NCBI GenBank assembly: GCA_030159075.1
Contig: BROG01000951.1
Location: 93,501-157,500, forward strand
Direction of reading: 5' to 3'
Origin: Atrina japonica
Taxonomy: Eukaryota > Mollusca > Bivalvia > Pterioida > Pinnidae
DNA length: 64,000 bases
Shown here: positions 42,668 to 55,740 of the stretch, piece after piece
Position numbering within the stretch: the first letter of the stretch is position 1
Layout of the letters: each line of letters opens with the position of its first letter
Made by a program: the position numbers and the translations under genes
Notes under the pieces: generated by a model
Told to the model about the DNA's origin: nothing
The model's input: only the letters and a program-made list of their open reading frames with translations
The model's database searches: none

Positions 42668-42925
42668 GCTGTAGTAAAATCCATATAGCCTGGTGGGGTG
42701 GAGTCTTGTGATTTTGTTTTTTGAAATGGAAGAGTTTAAAATTTCAGTAATAAAGCATAACATTAAAACTACAATGACCTGTAAGAGTCTCCATGTATAA
42801 GAGAATATCCAGTGAGGAATAAAACGTTTTTTTCCCAGTGCAGCTTGTCATAACCGAAAATAGAGTAGTATTATCCGTATGGTACTCAAAAGGTTACTCC
42901 GCCCCACCATCTCATGTGAATCGGA
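42668..42925 (+). repeat. interspersed repeat family A, copy 3
   Basis: TAATAAAGCATAACATTAAA, TATAAGAGAATATCCAGTGA, GCAGCTTGTCATAACCGAAA and GGTTACTCCGCCCCACCATC. Same orientation as the other two copies. Confidence 0.8.
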
Positions 42926-43047
42926 TAATATGACCATTGAAAATTTAAGTCGTCCATTAGGCTTTGGAAAAAATACTCTGAAAATGTGTTTCTTTATTAT
43001 TTTGATTATTGTTAATTTATTATTAATTATGATTGTTGTTGAGTTGT

Positions 43048-43098
43048 TTATTATTATTATTATTATTATTAGTAGTAGTAGTAGTAGTAGTAGTAGTA
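43048..43098. repeat. (ATT)n-(AGT)n microsatellite
   Basis: Triplet run changing from ATT to AGT. Confidence 0.97.
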
Positions 43099-43099
43099 T

Positions 43100-43280
43100 T
43101 TATTGTACACCAAAACATTCATGAGTTAAACCTAGTTTTCTCAGTTAAACCTAGTTTTTCTCGTTTTAAACCTAGTTTTTCTCAGTAACCAACATTAATT
43201 GGAGAATGACATAGTTTAAATGGGGAAAATAGGTTTTAATGCACCAAAATCACAAAAATGAGTTACACCTATTTTTTTCT
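43100..43280. repeat. short tandem 'GTTAAACCTAGTTTTTCTC' repeat
   Basis: Three copies of about 23 bp, followed about 100 bp later by a diverged direct copy (ATGAGTTACACCTATTTTTT). Confidence 0.7.
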
Positions 43281-45279
43281 AATATTAATTAATAAATTAA
43301 TTATTTATTCATTAAAATAAATATTTATTTATTATTTACAACCAAGTAAAATAATTTCAACAACTTGCAAATAAGACTCGTAAACTCGTAAAGGTATATT
43401 AAAAGGAAGTAAAAGAACAACATTTCAATATTCAATGTATTCGTGCTGTGAATATGATGTGATTAAGAAGTTAAAATAATGGGGTGAATAAAACGCCTTT
43501 GAAACATGAGGTGATTGTTTATTATAAATGACCCTCCCCATAAAGATAAAAGCGGTAGTTAGCTTAAAACAGAAAAGAGGTAACTACACGATCGGTGTTT
43601 TTTTTAATCGACCATGAAGTCCAACTGTTTACACTTTATGCGTTTTGTTTATTTTTTTGTTGAGAAATGCATCTTAAAGAATCCTCTTTTATTATAACCT
43701 ATAAATTTAATTTATAATTTTGTCAAATTGGAGTAACGTTCTAAAGAAGGTTACCTCATCAACCCCTGAATAACAATGGACTCTTCTGTAAATCAATGTC
43801 TTTTTATCAGTCTAAATGTGTCTATAGGGGTGAATGGCTTAACTTTACGGACATAATTAGTTACACCGACAGATCTCGATCAATATATCCTCAGGTATCG
43901 ACTTCGATCTCTGTGTAAAATGAAAATATAAAGAAATCAGATAATTCGATTTCCGGAAATACTGTTCAGTGTGTTGTTAATTAAGTACGATGACAATTAA
44001 GTGACAATTAAACGACGATAAATCTATTGGACTAGAGCAAACCATAGATGTACATGATAATACAGTAATAAAAGATCCACAGATTGACGTGTCTCGGGTC
44101 AAAATTTTTTTCACTTAACATAAGTTTTATCATGGTTACTCTTTGGGTTTAGAATAACTATAGATCCACCGCGATAAAATGGCAGATCTAGTCTACATTA
44201 GATCATAATAGGATTAAAATAGGGTCTACCACGAAACAGTGGCTCATGTTTAGAAATGCATTTTAAACAACGAGTCTAAATAGGATCACAGCAGGTGTCA
44301 CAGTCTACATCTCTTCGCTAAATATTAGTGCTAAAGTTATATGGTGGTCAGAGAGATGCAAGACATTTCTTTTGTACACCCCTTCTTTTGGAAATTAGAC
44401 TGTTTTGGTTTGTGACAGAACCCGGATGTGTCACTTGATCTTGTTCCGGCGTATACCCACTGAGTTTAACTTGAGATATATAGATGTAAATCTGATCCAG
44501 GTTCAACGGGTTTTCTGAATACGATTCTGGTCCAGGTTTAACTAAATACCTGCGAATATAATTCTGAACCGTAGGTAATGTTGATATATGATTCTGAAGT
44601 AGTTTTGAAGTATGAAGATTCAAAATCTGACCCAGGTAGAAAAGAATAGATCTGAAAATGATTTTTGACCAGGGTAAATCTACAATACCCGCAGTGGGTA
44701 CAAACAGAGCATAACCCAAAATATCCATGTTCGATTCTGGACCAGGTTTATTTACCTGAGATATCATAATTAACACGACTTTAAACCAAATTAGTTAATA
44801 CGTAACTTATATATTTTGATACAGCTATTCTCTTCACTAAATTCGACCAGGAAGTTGAGCTGTTGACATGTTTTTGTTTCTGCGTTGTACAGCTAAAATA
44901 ATAAATATGTCTTGAAAATGCACAGAGTCATGACATTATCTATCAGGTCTTATTACTGAGAATATGTCATTAAAATCTCACCCAGCTTCATGTGAGTGTG
45001 GGAAATAACGAAAGAATCTTTCATTTTGCAGTATCACCAACCACAGCTTCTGCATATCTTCACGTACTGTCATATCAAATTGCACTGAAGGTGACTTGAT
45101 TTCTGCAGCTCAATTTATATACGAATCACACCTGTACGATTCGTCTTTTGATAAAGGAACCAAAGCAGAAAATTACAACTCTTATGATGCACCCTACGAA
45201 AGGCGTATAATCGAACATTAATCGTGTACCAAGATGTTTTTTGTAACAAAACATGTCTTCTCTATCTATATTCATGTAT
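43281..45279. other. intergenic with degenerate 'CTGGnCCAGGTTTA' repeats
   Basis: At 44400-44760 a diverged tandem pattern (GATTCTGGTCCAGGTTTAAC, CTGATCCAGGTTCAAC, TTCTGGACCAGGTTTATT) leaves a 142-codon minus-strand frame open. Repeated VKPGPES/NKPGPES words reflect the DNA repeat, so I do not call a gene. Confidence 0.5.
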
Positions 45280-45690
45280 ACTGTGATCTTGACCTTTAAA
45301 AACTGACCCAGGGTCGAGTTCATGACACACGTTTAGGCTATGATCAAGTTTAAATTTATTTCAAGTAAGTATTGGGTAATATTGAATCACTGGTCATTGT
45401 GACATTGGCCTTTAAAATATGACCAATGGTCAAGATTATAACACATCTTTAGACCATGGCAAATATCAAACCAAAGTGTTAATTCATTCCCTTCAAGCAA
45501 TTAAGGGATGGAAAGTTATAACGTGGACAATATTTTGTCACTTTTGTGTGACCTTGACGATATGACACGGGGTGAAAGTCATGTCAGACCTTGAGGTCAT
45601 GGCCAGTATCATATCAAAGTGTAAAAGCATTTGAAACAAAGGTAGGACATAAACATTAATATTTTGTGAGACCAAACAAACAGATAGACA
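45280..45690 (+). repeat. 'TGACCTTGACC' interspersed repeat, three modules
   Basis: Three diverged modules near 45285, 45405 and 45548, each starting with a GTGACCTTGACnTTnAAAA-like word. ATGACCnnnGGTCAAGATTA and AGACCATGGCAAATATCAAA words follow, and the block ends ACAAACAGATAGACAAACAT. The pattern is familiar from bivalve genomes. A related fragment lies at 19260-19350. Confidence 0.65.
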
Positions 45691-47846
45691 AACATGGCTA
45701 AGCCAGTTTATTTCAAATAAAGAAGTCACAAGTTCATTGGTTATAAAGAATGACAAGACTGCCATGGTTTTATGGACGGCCGGTAGCCAAAAAAATAAAA
45801 AAATAGACGCTAATGGCGGATGATCCGATACGCAATTCTGTGTACAGTGTTGATTGAAGATTTATTCCGGACCTTTCTCCTCGCTTCCATGAACTTGGAC
45901 GACCCGATATACTCCCGTGAACACTCAATAATAAACCGCATGATTAATAATATATCCGCCCAACCTCCTTGGACTGAACTAAAGAACGTTCTCTACATTT
46001 AAACTTCCAAGTTAGTATCTATAAAATTTATATCAATATCTAAACACGAAAATGTACAAAAACATCATTATTGTAACGTTAAATGAGAATAGGTTTTATG
46101 AACGCAAAGTATCTTCTGTATGAGATAAATGTTAATGAAGCAAAACGCCATAAATGCTTAATAAAAATGCATTTAAATGCAATATTGCACAAAGAATGAA
46201 TGCTTTCACAAATAACAACAGATGGGGATTTAGTTTGGAAAGATCTGTAAAAAGATCTGACACATCACACAACTTTATCTTATATAGCACAAGCAATAGC
46301 TCTGTTGCCAATTCTGGATATGAAATTATCAAACTTGCGCTTTATATGTCGTTAGTGTAGTTGAACGAGCTGAAATAATCGGAGTAGTAGTAAGAATTAC
46401 CTTGTAATATTTACATAACGACTGTAATTTCCTTCATTACAGTTATACAGAACGTCCGTTTTGTTGTGTCAATAAAACCAGTTAGTCATCACGTGATCTA
46501 AGTGTTAACCGCTAGCTGGCGTAGGAATACCTGTATATCTAAGAAACCCTTTCCATGACCATGTTACGGCAGCGATTTGTTGGACAAGTATTCTCTGAAC
46601 ATCTGAATGAATCAATAAAGAATAAAATAACACAAATTCATTCATATTTTTATTCAAAGCCATTAATTACCACAAAACAAACAAAAATCACTGAAAGAAA
46701 TCGAAAACACAAAACTAGGCCACATCATAGGTCTATTGCGATACGCCGATAGATCTAGGTCATGTTATGAAAAGAAACACAGGCCACAGAAAATTTGCTT
46801 CGTAGTTACGTTGCTTGTAAGTAAGTTGAAAAGGGAGGCAGGTCTAGGGGAATTTTGCCCTGCATCTCTGATAAACAGCTTGCTTTCTGTCACCATATAG
46901 GCTATTACTGTCAGAAACAATTCGTCACTCGCATCGCGTGAAATCGACTCTCAGTTACCCTCAAATCCTATTAATTGCTAGGCTAATAACCAGGCCCATC
47001 TTGTTTTTCACCACCTGTAATATTAATGCCGAGCATATGTAGTGTTCATAGGTTTCTCAGTAAATTGATGGAATACTCTATATGATCAGCTGGTAAAAAC
47101 TGAAGTCTGAATTGACATATGGATATATTATGATTTATAGGCCTACACGGATTTTTCATAACGAACGTGTCGATAATTATCTTTTAAACAGAACAATAAA
47201 AGTTTGTTATTTAACATCATAATCTGCATCTGTCTTGTTTCAATTGATTTGAAGGATTTGTTAGTGGGCTAGCATATATACCGAAATAGGTCTACTTACG
47301 AAATCGTCACCCCTTCACAGTTCACGACATTTCCCAGCTGATTCAGCGATTGGTAAAATATCAAATAGAATGGCTACTTCCAGTTGTCATCAATGAATAT
47401 GAACAGTCACACTCAAACTTTCTGTGAAATAATAAAATATCAGAATTCAAACGAAAATTTGTTGTAAAAACGATCATTAGGTGCTATCCAAATCGCACAT
47501 GGTAGGCCTATCAGCAATTTGCACACGGCCCATTCGGGCAATTCTTTTCTAACACATTTAACCCGCCACTACTAAATGGTCGAATATTAAAAATCACGAA
47601 CTAAATCTGAGAATAAGTATTCAAAATTGTCCATATCACTAGTTTCTTTCAAAATGATATAAGAAAAGAAATTAAACCTTAATTTCATAAGTATTTGCGA
47701 TCAGAAAAGAGAACTACTTCTCATGTCAAAACAGCTGTTGAGCCATTACGTCATATGAAAATACCGCCCGCAAAGTCAGTGTTCTGGAATGAATTTAGTA
47801 TCCAGTGGACTACAGTTTCACTGAAAAATGGTAATGTATATAAATA
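45691..47846. other. intergenic, no gene seen
   Basis: AT-rich. At 46130-46360 frames are open on both strands over the same 200 bp, more like a repeat than a gene. Confidence 0.5.
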
Positions 47847-47923
47847 TAAGGATTGTTTTTCATTTTTTGAACATAATTGCTTTTATACCCCGATAATGTT
47901 CAAAAAATGAAAAACAATCCTTA
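47847..47923. repeat. perfect 28-bp inverted repeat with 21-nt loop
   Basis: 47847-47874 (starts TAAGGATTGTTTTTCATTTT) is the exact reverse complement of 47896-47923. It lies 6 bp outside the TA flank of the foldback transposon. As RNA it would form one unbroken stem. Confidence 0.9.
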
Positions 47924-48781
47924 ATTAGTTACCAGGCCCCGCTTGTATAAAACATCTCAAATTTGAGATTTCCTCAAGCTTGAGTGACGTTGAGATTTCC
48001 TCAACTGAGTTTTCCTTAAATTCGGCTTGTATAAACATTCCTCAAATATCTTGAGGAAAATCTCAGCTGAGGGAAAAGTTGAGGGATTACTCATTGATAT
48101 AAGTGGCCCAAAGAGAACTCTTTAAGGTTAAATGGCAAGAAAGCTGACAGCTACTTACGGGAAATTGATGCTTGCGCGGTGGCGCTCCGTATTAATATTT
48201 TAGGCCAATACGAAGAAAGTATAGTGATTGATATGTTTAAACTACACGTAGATGGGTACATACTACTGTAGAGTTACCTGCATTTTAAAACAAATTTTTT
48301 ATCTGTGTTATGTACACCATTAGATTTATTCTCTCACATTTCAGTTTAGTTTATTCCGAATCTATAGAAAGATATTTGAAAATGATGAATAGTATGGCTG
48401 AATGGGATTGTGAAATTTTAGTAAAATACTAGAAGGCGACGCCTCGAGGATTTCGCGGGAGAGAATGAGTGTTGATGAATAGAAAATAAATTTTAAAAAT
48501 GGTAAAAAATATTGATGTGTGTGTTTATTCTTGATATATGACCACAGTAGCCTTGTTTTTCCTTTGTCTTTCTGTTTTATTCATGGCTATGAAATCATTT
48601 ATGTATTTACTTCCGTACCTCACAGACAAATGTATATGTATTTATCAATGAAACAGACAAATTGTGCAATTTCAGTCAAGTTGATTATTTGTTACCACGA
48701 ATTTGTAAGCTATTCCTTTACACTCATCCCGCTATATTTTCAGTCAACTTGAATCAATTCACTTGGCCTGGGAGTTGAAAA

Positions 48782-48783
<2 letters not shown>

Positions 48784-48861
<78 letters not shown>
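48784..48861. repeat. (AC)n microsatellite inside the foldback transposon
   Basis: Pure AC run followed by an A-rich tail. Confidence 0.97.
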
Positions 48862-48865
<4 letters not shown>

Positions 48866-48959
48866 AAAAAAAAAAAAACAAACAAACGAAAGTTTTTACT
48901 GTTTTTCTTGTATTTTTACCTGCAAGCCAACGCCTGTGATCATCTTATATATGTGTATA

Positions 48960-49047
48960 TTGATAAACAAATCATTTACATAGCTTGCCCTCCCTTGTTT
49001 ACCGCCTCATTACAGAGGGCAAGCTATATAAATGATTTGTTTATCAA
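48960..49047. repeat. 33-bp inverted repeat with 22-nt loop
   Basis: 48960-48992 (TTGATAAACAAATCATTTAC...) pairs with 49015-49047 with one mismatch. It lies inside the foldback transposon. Stem and loop sizes are similar to the hairpin at 47847. Confidence 0.9.
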
Positions 49048-50726
49048 TTATACCGACGGAATTTCAGGTCCCTGTGACCTGACGCTGTGCTTGAACTTTG
49101 TAGTTTCACAATTATTTTTTCAGATAATATAATTAAGATAAGATCATTTTAATTTAAAATCCGAAAAAATAACATCAGAAGCATAAACTCTGCAGAACTT
49201 TTTTGCCGACTTAAAGTTTCTCGGAGTCAATTAATTTTATTTACTTATAGAATGGGTCTCCGCAATAATTTTCTCGGAATTGTTGGTTAGGCCTGTGGCT
49301 TTTTTCCCATGTAGGGGATGAAATTTGTTTACACTGGACAATAATAAAGGTAGTCTTTTTAACATATATTTTTAAAAAGGTGCATTCAAATTCTAGATTA
49401 TCCCTTTATTTTTTTTAACCTCGAGGCACCCGTTTTCCCGTGCATTTAGGAGTTCTTGCAAATTAAGTACATGTATATGCAAACAAAATAAACTCAAACT
49501 TAAGATTTCAACAGACTTAAAATTTGATTAGTTTGATAATCACGAAAATGCCGAAAAATAGTTCCACAGGATACACATATAAAAACCCGAAATTCAATCA
49601 TATGCGCGATTATTGATTTGCCTGAAAATGGATGGCCAGGCAATTTTTTTTTTACTTTTCATCCAGTGCTGTGTATTTTATTTTCTTTAATTTTATTCAT
49701 GTGTATATTTACCCTCTTGTTTGAGAACCAACCCTACTTGTACAGCTCCTTTATGTAGGTCTAGGCTGTCATATTCACATTCGGTGGACCCGCGAAAACT
49801 AGGTCAAATTTTGCGTGTTGGTGATGTCACATTTGATTTTAAGTTGTACACCTTGGGCCTGGCTTAGGCTAGGCCTACTTGCACTTCAAAGCTGAGACGG
49901 AAATCGACTTGAGTCGTCGTCATTTTTCAGTCAGAAAAAATATTAAGGTATTTATATCGTATTTCAACTTATTTTGGAATACACCATTTATGATTTTTAA
50001 TGCTGGTAGCCCAATCGATCAGTAGGCCTTGTTATGAGACCGTTATCGATAGTTTTCAATTCCGGCGAAGTTAAGCTAATAAAAATTTAATTTACAAGAC
50101 TCATGGATTATCTACAGCTTTTTATTTTGAAAACAGACTTCATCTATGTTGTATAAATTTATTTATCACCAATTTCTTTCAGCAATATAATTTTAATGTT
50201 ATTATTTTTCACATTTTGAGAGCAGTGAAACGTTCGGAGGGGGTGGGGGGCACATCGATTGACTTTCAGTGTCAACTTGAAAAAAAATTAGTTACACAAA
50301 TAAGTAATTCAAATGCATTCCACCAAAATGAAACACGGTTAAACAAAATCCCACAGTATGTAAGTGTATACATCATATTTAATTTATGTTTACTCAATGC
50401 AAGCGATCCATAAGGGTGATGTCTGCCATGTTTCTTTACATGTTTGAGGGATTCCTTAAGCATTTGAGACTGCTATGAAGCTCTCAAATATTTGAGGAAA
50501 ATCTCAAATTTTGTTGAGGAAAAGTAGGATAAGAAGTTTTATACAAGCTGATTTGAGGAAAGTCTCAAATCTTGAGGAAAAACTTCAAGTTGAGGAAAAT
50601 CTCAAATATTCCCCCTCAACTTGCGTTTATACAAGCCAAACTGGAAAATCTCAAATTATTTGAGGAAAATCTCAAATCTGAGGAAAACTCAAGAGTTGAG
50701 ATGTTTTATACAAGCGGGGCCAGGTA

Positions 50727-53029
50727 TTTAAACATATTTACGCAATAAATCGTAAGCTTAAAACTCTGTTCTTTTGGTACGTTTCTTTGACAGATACATT
50801 CTTTCCGTATGACATAATCAAATTACAAAATTTGGTGTTCAGCATTGGGCTTACCCGTTATAACTACTATAGATAATACGAAGTCTTGAAAAAATCTAAA
50901 ACAAATTTTATATAAACCCATTGCAGTGTTTTTAATGTGATTCAATGCTAAAGTCGACCTATACAAGATATATTAAACAATAAGTTACAGATGATGATGA
51001 TGATGATGATGACGACGATGATGATGACAATTATGATAATATACATTGAACATGTTCCAAATTTCAAAATTTTCAGAGGTTTAAATGCCTCATATAATAT
51101 TATTTTGTTCTGAAATATGCAGCATATTGCATATATTCTTGCTTCTTTGACTCTCATCATGTTTCGTAACTTAGCTATAGATTACTTCAGTTAAAGTGTT
51201 ATTTCATGCCGTAGTTCTCTTTATTAGTCACAACTAACCTAGTGACAGGATATAAACGATATTACGTGTTACCATTAAGCCTGGCATAAGTTCGCCCATT
51301 GGCATTGATATATCTAAGCCCGGCGGGACGGAAGTCATGGAATGATCGACTTATTCTAGACAACAAGAAAATATGGCCATACAGTTTGAACCAGGCACTG
51401 TGAAATTATTGTGCTGAAGCGCCCCGCCCCACCCCGCTTCCGTTGGACCTGATACTTTATAGGTTTTGATAGCGTCGTTTTAACTATATAGTAAAACTAT
51501 CGAAGCCAAATCAATAGAAATGGAAAATGTATCATAACGTAGGTTAAATTATCATTGTTCAAAAACGGTCACTGAAGGCACTCCATTCTCCAGGCAAGCA
51601 CTCTGATTTGCAAGAACAGGGTTAAGGTCAGTATCTAAAGGGACATTACTTGTGTTTTGGAGGTTTTTCTACTAATATTGATGTACAGCACCATATAAAA
51701 CATATGCACAGACATTATGTATATTATACATTATATTTCTATATTTTTGTGACAATAAGGTCATGTCCAGTGTTGTATGCAAATAGTTAGGTCGAATTGA
51801 TCAATTGCTAAACTTGACTTCTCAAGCAATTTTAACAAAATATATAGGCATGTAAACATTTTTATCCCTGTGTAAATCTCTTTTTGGTATTGTACTTCAA
51901 CCTATGTAATAAAACAGAAAGATATTATTTTGTGAAAAAAACACAGCTAATGCCCCTTTAAACATGATCTGTCTCTAATAGTTGAAACATTGAAAACGAG
52001 TCATTTGCGTATTCATATACCGTTGACGAACTTTTTATTTCCGATATTTTCGCAAATTTTCCGGGTGAATGCAAATTTTGTTATTATTGACAGTGTATTT
52101 TATCGGTTTCCATTCTGTATATTTTGTTAGTATCATACTTAGTTTCCAAATTTATATAAATTGCAAAATATTATTACATGTATATATACAAGGAAAGTAG
52201 TATATATAGTTACACATATACATATACAACCTAACGCTGTGAAAACGCTCGCGATCCTGAAAGTGATTTTCAAATCGTGTAAAAGATACAAACATTTCAC
52301 GGCCGAATGGTTTTAAATTTCCTTGTACCTCATGTATTACGATCGCGAGAAAGTTATTGTTCTTGACCAAGAGTCAAAATGTCTGGACTTATGTGTGGAT
52401 ATAGTCGGGAGTTTTGTGATGACATCGGTGTGAGAAAAGGTCCCCCACGCCTTGATCAATATTAACACTGTAGAGTGCTAACAAGAAATAGATATGTTTT
52501 CTCTGATCTAAACCGCAAACTTTAATATATCGACCCACAGATTTTGTAATGTAATTAGTCATAAAATGAAGAAAATAAAAAAAATCGAGAAGCGCTTGTA
52601 TTATACAGTTTATACTTGATTGGTGAGGCTTGCCGACTAATGGTAAATAAAGTCAAACAGAATAGAAAATTCAATTATGTATGAAACAGAATGGAATAAA
52701 AGATCAGTGGTATAATCTATTTAACCATGTCTTTATACATGTATGTAGAAATTGTGTTGGTCATAGGGTGAAGAGAACATCATAAACATGTGCCATCTAC
52801 ATTGAAAGAACTAAAGTTTTGTGTCTGTGTATTATAAATTTAAATGTATTTATATAAACACACACTCTTCGTTTACATGTAAAGATAAAGTCTGCAATTA
52901 TGGACATTGATACCCTCTCTCTTTTAAATGTTACGTTCGGTATAATAGTCTTGTTTGCGATTACTCTGTTTCACTAAATGACATGATGAATTGTCTGTTC
53001 AATAGCGCTTGCTTAGACGTCTGTACCAA
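50727..53029. other. intergenic, no gene seen
   Basis: Holds a GATGAT microsatellite (about 50988-51025) and the family E MITE. Confidence 0.5.
51635..51962. mobile_element. MITE family E copy (best preserved)
   Basis: The left end TCTAAAGGGACATTACTTGT is mirrored by the right end, reverse complement TTTAAAGGGGCATTAGCTGT. It shares internal words with the 25.7- and 33.7-kb copies (ATTGATGTACA, TAGGTCGAATTGATCAATTG). Confidence 0.65.
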
Positions 53030-53200
53030 TTGTGACGATTATTCGTTCCTCACTTATTTCATTTGGAGTTGACTGTGGACTCACGGCGGGTGCGACCGAT
53101 CAACAGGGGATGTTTGCTCCTCTGTGGCACCTGATCCTACCTCTTGATTGCCAGAGTTTCGCGTTTGTCCATTTTTTTTTTACCAGATTTGTGATCCTGG
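53030..53200 (+). repeat. interspersed repeat family B, copy
   Basis: CGGGTGCGACCGATCAACAG, CACCTGATCCTACCTCTTGA and TTTCGCGTTTGTCCATTTTT. Confidence 0.8.
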
Positions 53201-53367
53201 ACGTCCTGGGGATTTATATTTTGGTGTTTGAAATTTTTATATTAAAAGGGTGAAAATGTATAATCCAATGTAAGTAAATAACAGAAAGTATAAGTATATT
53301 CTTGAAATATGTATCCTATGACTATGAATTGAAATGAAGATATGGAATATAAGGTTTGAACCTTGAC

Positions 53368-53555
53368 TGTTTGTTTGTTTAATGTTGTTTAACGTCCCAC
53401 TCAAGAATATTTCACTCATAGGGAGACGTCACAAAATGCCGGTGAAGGGCTTCAAATTTTGGCCCATGCTTGGCACTTACGGCCATTGAGCAGTGAGGGT
53501 TCTTTAAATTGCCGACATCTACTGTGACACGGGACCTAGGTGTTTACTGTCTCAT
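53368..53555 (-). mobile_element. tRNA-derived SINE (family 1), 5'-truncated with TSD
   Basis: Tail at the left (AAACAACATTAAACAAACAA on the minus strand), truncated in the GAGACAGTAAACACC segment. Target duplications TTTGAACCTTGAC at 53355-53367 and 53556-53568 are identical, so the truncation happened at insertion. Confidence 0.92.
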
Positions 53556-53940
53556 TTTGAACCTTGACGCCAACCTATAACATAACCATGGTATTTTATC
53601 AAAGAGTCGTTTTCGAATTGATTTGCAGACAGCTGCAATAGCCATATCTTTCGCAACACGATTGTGTATGTTCTTTGTTGTCTTGCTAACATCTTTTGAG
53701 CTATTATTAATTTTAATTTTTATTTACGTATTGACTTTTTAAATGTTTATTTCTTTTCAATATCGTCTCCCATAAAATCCTCAAATTCAGACCTCAGGAC
53801 GAGACAGAGCTACCACATCCTTAATATTCATATAAACCATAGTTAAAACTGATATAAACACAACCGCGTAAAAGCTCACTCCGAATTCAAAGCCCTACTT
53901 ATTTTGTGTTTTACACGTTACTTTAAAACGTTCACAATAC

Positions 53941-54275
53941 TAGGTAACCGGTTTCGTAGGTATAATGGTGGAGCCTTTGACTCGCAAACGGAAATTTCCG
54001 GTTCCAATTCCGGTACCGGGTCTTACCAAATACTTTTTAAAGTGGTAGTGACTGTTCCTTCACCAAGCGCTTAACATAGGAAGTGAAAGAAAAAATACTG
54101 AAAACCGGGGCAGGTGACACGTATCACGCAAAATTACCATTGTTGCATTTGTGTCTGTTCATAACACAGGTCTAATTCTGTGGCACCTCACCATAAGCTG
54201 GTGATATCGCCATATAAATGATCAAATCTCAGCGGGATTTGAAATATCAATAAAATAAGTAAACACAATAGTAGG
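53941..54275 (+). mobile_element. tRNA-derived SINE (family 3)
   Basis: The tRNA-like head ACCGGTTTCGTAGGTATAAT, GGTGGAGCCTTTGACTCGC and B box GGTTCCAATTCC is followed by about 230 bp of unrelated body ending CAATAAAATAAGTAAACAC. Only one copy is seen in the window. Confidence 0.65.
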
Positions 54276-54998
54276 TAAGCTTTCCGATTTCAAATTTTAT
54301 ATACCGGGATGGGGAAGACTTGTACATCATCAGAGCACACATAATTTATACGCTCTCGTGTCAAGTATCTCCTTGAGCTTTCACAATATAACATGCAATT
54401 CTTGCTTATATTTTAAAACAGATATCATCATGCAAACGAGCTATAAGCCTTAGAGAGCAGACATTGATCATTCCAGATCAAAGTAATGTATACAAATTGA
54501 TCACTTGAGAAAGTAAACTGTCTTAATGATGTAATGTGCAAATGAAATGTAATCCCCTGAGAGAGATAAGTGGGCCTACCGTATTACAAAAAATATATAG
54601 TCAAAAACCTTCGCGCAATAAACATGCAATAAACAAACTTCTGCTATATGATAAAACAAATAGATCAACATTAAATATTTACTTAGACTAGAAAGTTGAC
54701 CAAAAATGTTTGTATACTAAGTAAATGTATGCATGCTCAGTCTAGTAGATTCGTGTGTTTGTTCGTGAGGGATTAACTTACTGCAATCTCGGAGATGTAT
54801 TAGGTCATCCATTTGTTACAACCTTAATATAACTGTATGAATAAGTGTAGCCACTCCAAATAATATATATATATATATAATATAATTGATGATATATGAT
54901 GATTTCTTAATTTAAATGTAATGACAATTTCTGAATATTCAGAATAACGTAATAATATCCATATGAGACCATACAAAAGTTCAAATTATGGATTTCCA

Positions 54999-55005
<7 letters not shown>

Positions 55006-55094
<89 letters not shown>
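55006..55094. repeat. (TA)n microsatellite
   Basis: TA run interrupted once by TATTAT; open frames over it are artefacts. Confidence 0.97.
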
Positions 55095-55096
<2 letters not shown>

Positions 55097-55194
55097 TTAT
55101 ACATTATATATATATATCATCCTTCCTCAATTTTACTGTTTTATCTTATATGTATACCCAATGATAATTGCTCCCTTGCGATAATGGCAGGGAT

Positions 55195-55740
55195 ATTACT
55201 GTGTTTCCCTTTGAATTGGAGGGTGTTTATTGTGAACTTTATGTACTTAAGTTTATGGATTTCAGCGAAATAGCACCCATATGTATTAGGTAATGTCAAT
55301 ATATAGAAGTAATGTCAGTTTTCTAATACTGTCTCTCTAAATAGCTAATCGTCTTAATTTTTAACGGACTACGAAAATGTAGGGTCATAGCTAAAGTTTC
55401 GCCTAATTGTATCACCCCACCCCGCAAATTTTTGTGTTTAACGTCTATCGTTATATAACGTATACCCTTACAAAGTTGTTTACTTATGAGTGTTAAATAT
55501 AGTCATAGATTTGAACATTATGTCTAAAAAATGCTCTTCATGCAAATAATTACAAATTGTGTTTCCCAATAAAATGAAGGGTGTTTGGGTGACCTTTATG
55601 CACTTCAACTAAAAAATTTGAGTAAAATCGCAAATATAAGAAAAAATCACTACGTAAAAGTATTGTCAATTTTCTAATATCTAGCATCTGATTAGCCTTT
55701 CATATTAATTTCCATACGAAACCAATGGCATATACGGTTA
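55195..55740. repeat. old tandem duplication, ~360-bp period
   Basis: 55195-55395 and 55557-55740 share GTGTTTCCCnnnnnAAT, GGAGGGTGTTT / GAAGGGTGTTT, TTTATGnACTT and TGTCAnTTTTCTAATA in order. Strongly diverged. Confidence 0.5.

Larger units (their letters stand above)
47932..50724. mobile_element. 2.8-kb foldback-type DNA transposon, TA target duplication
   Basis: The left end CCAGGCCCCGCTTGTATAAA then ACATCTCAA is mirrored by the right end, whose reverse complement starts CCTGGCCCCGCTTGTATAAA. TA lies just outside both (47930-47931, 50725-50726). Inside each end are about 165 bp (left) and 280 bp (right) of TTGAGGAAAATCTCAA-type self-complementary units. The interior has an AC microsatellite, a long hairpin at 48960-49047 and no transposase, so it is non-autonomous. 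Confidence 0.75.

Noticed and set aside
46132..46360. Overlapping 66- and 68-codon frames on opposite strands
   Set aside because: Low-complexity AT-rich sequence; open on both strands by composition; no recognisable domain.
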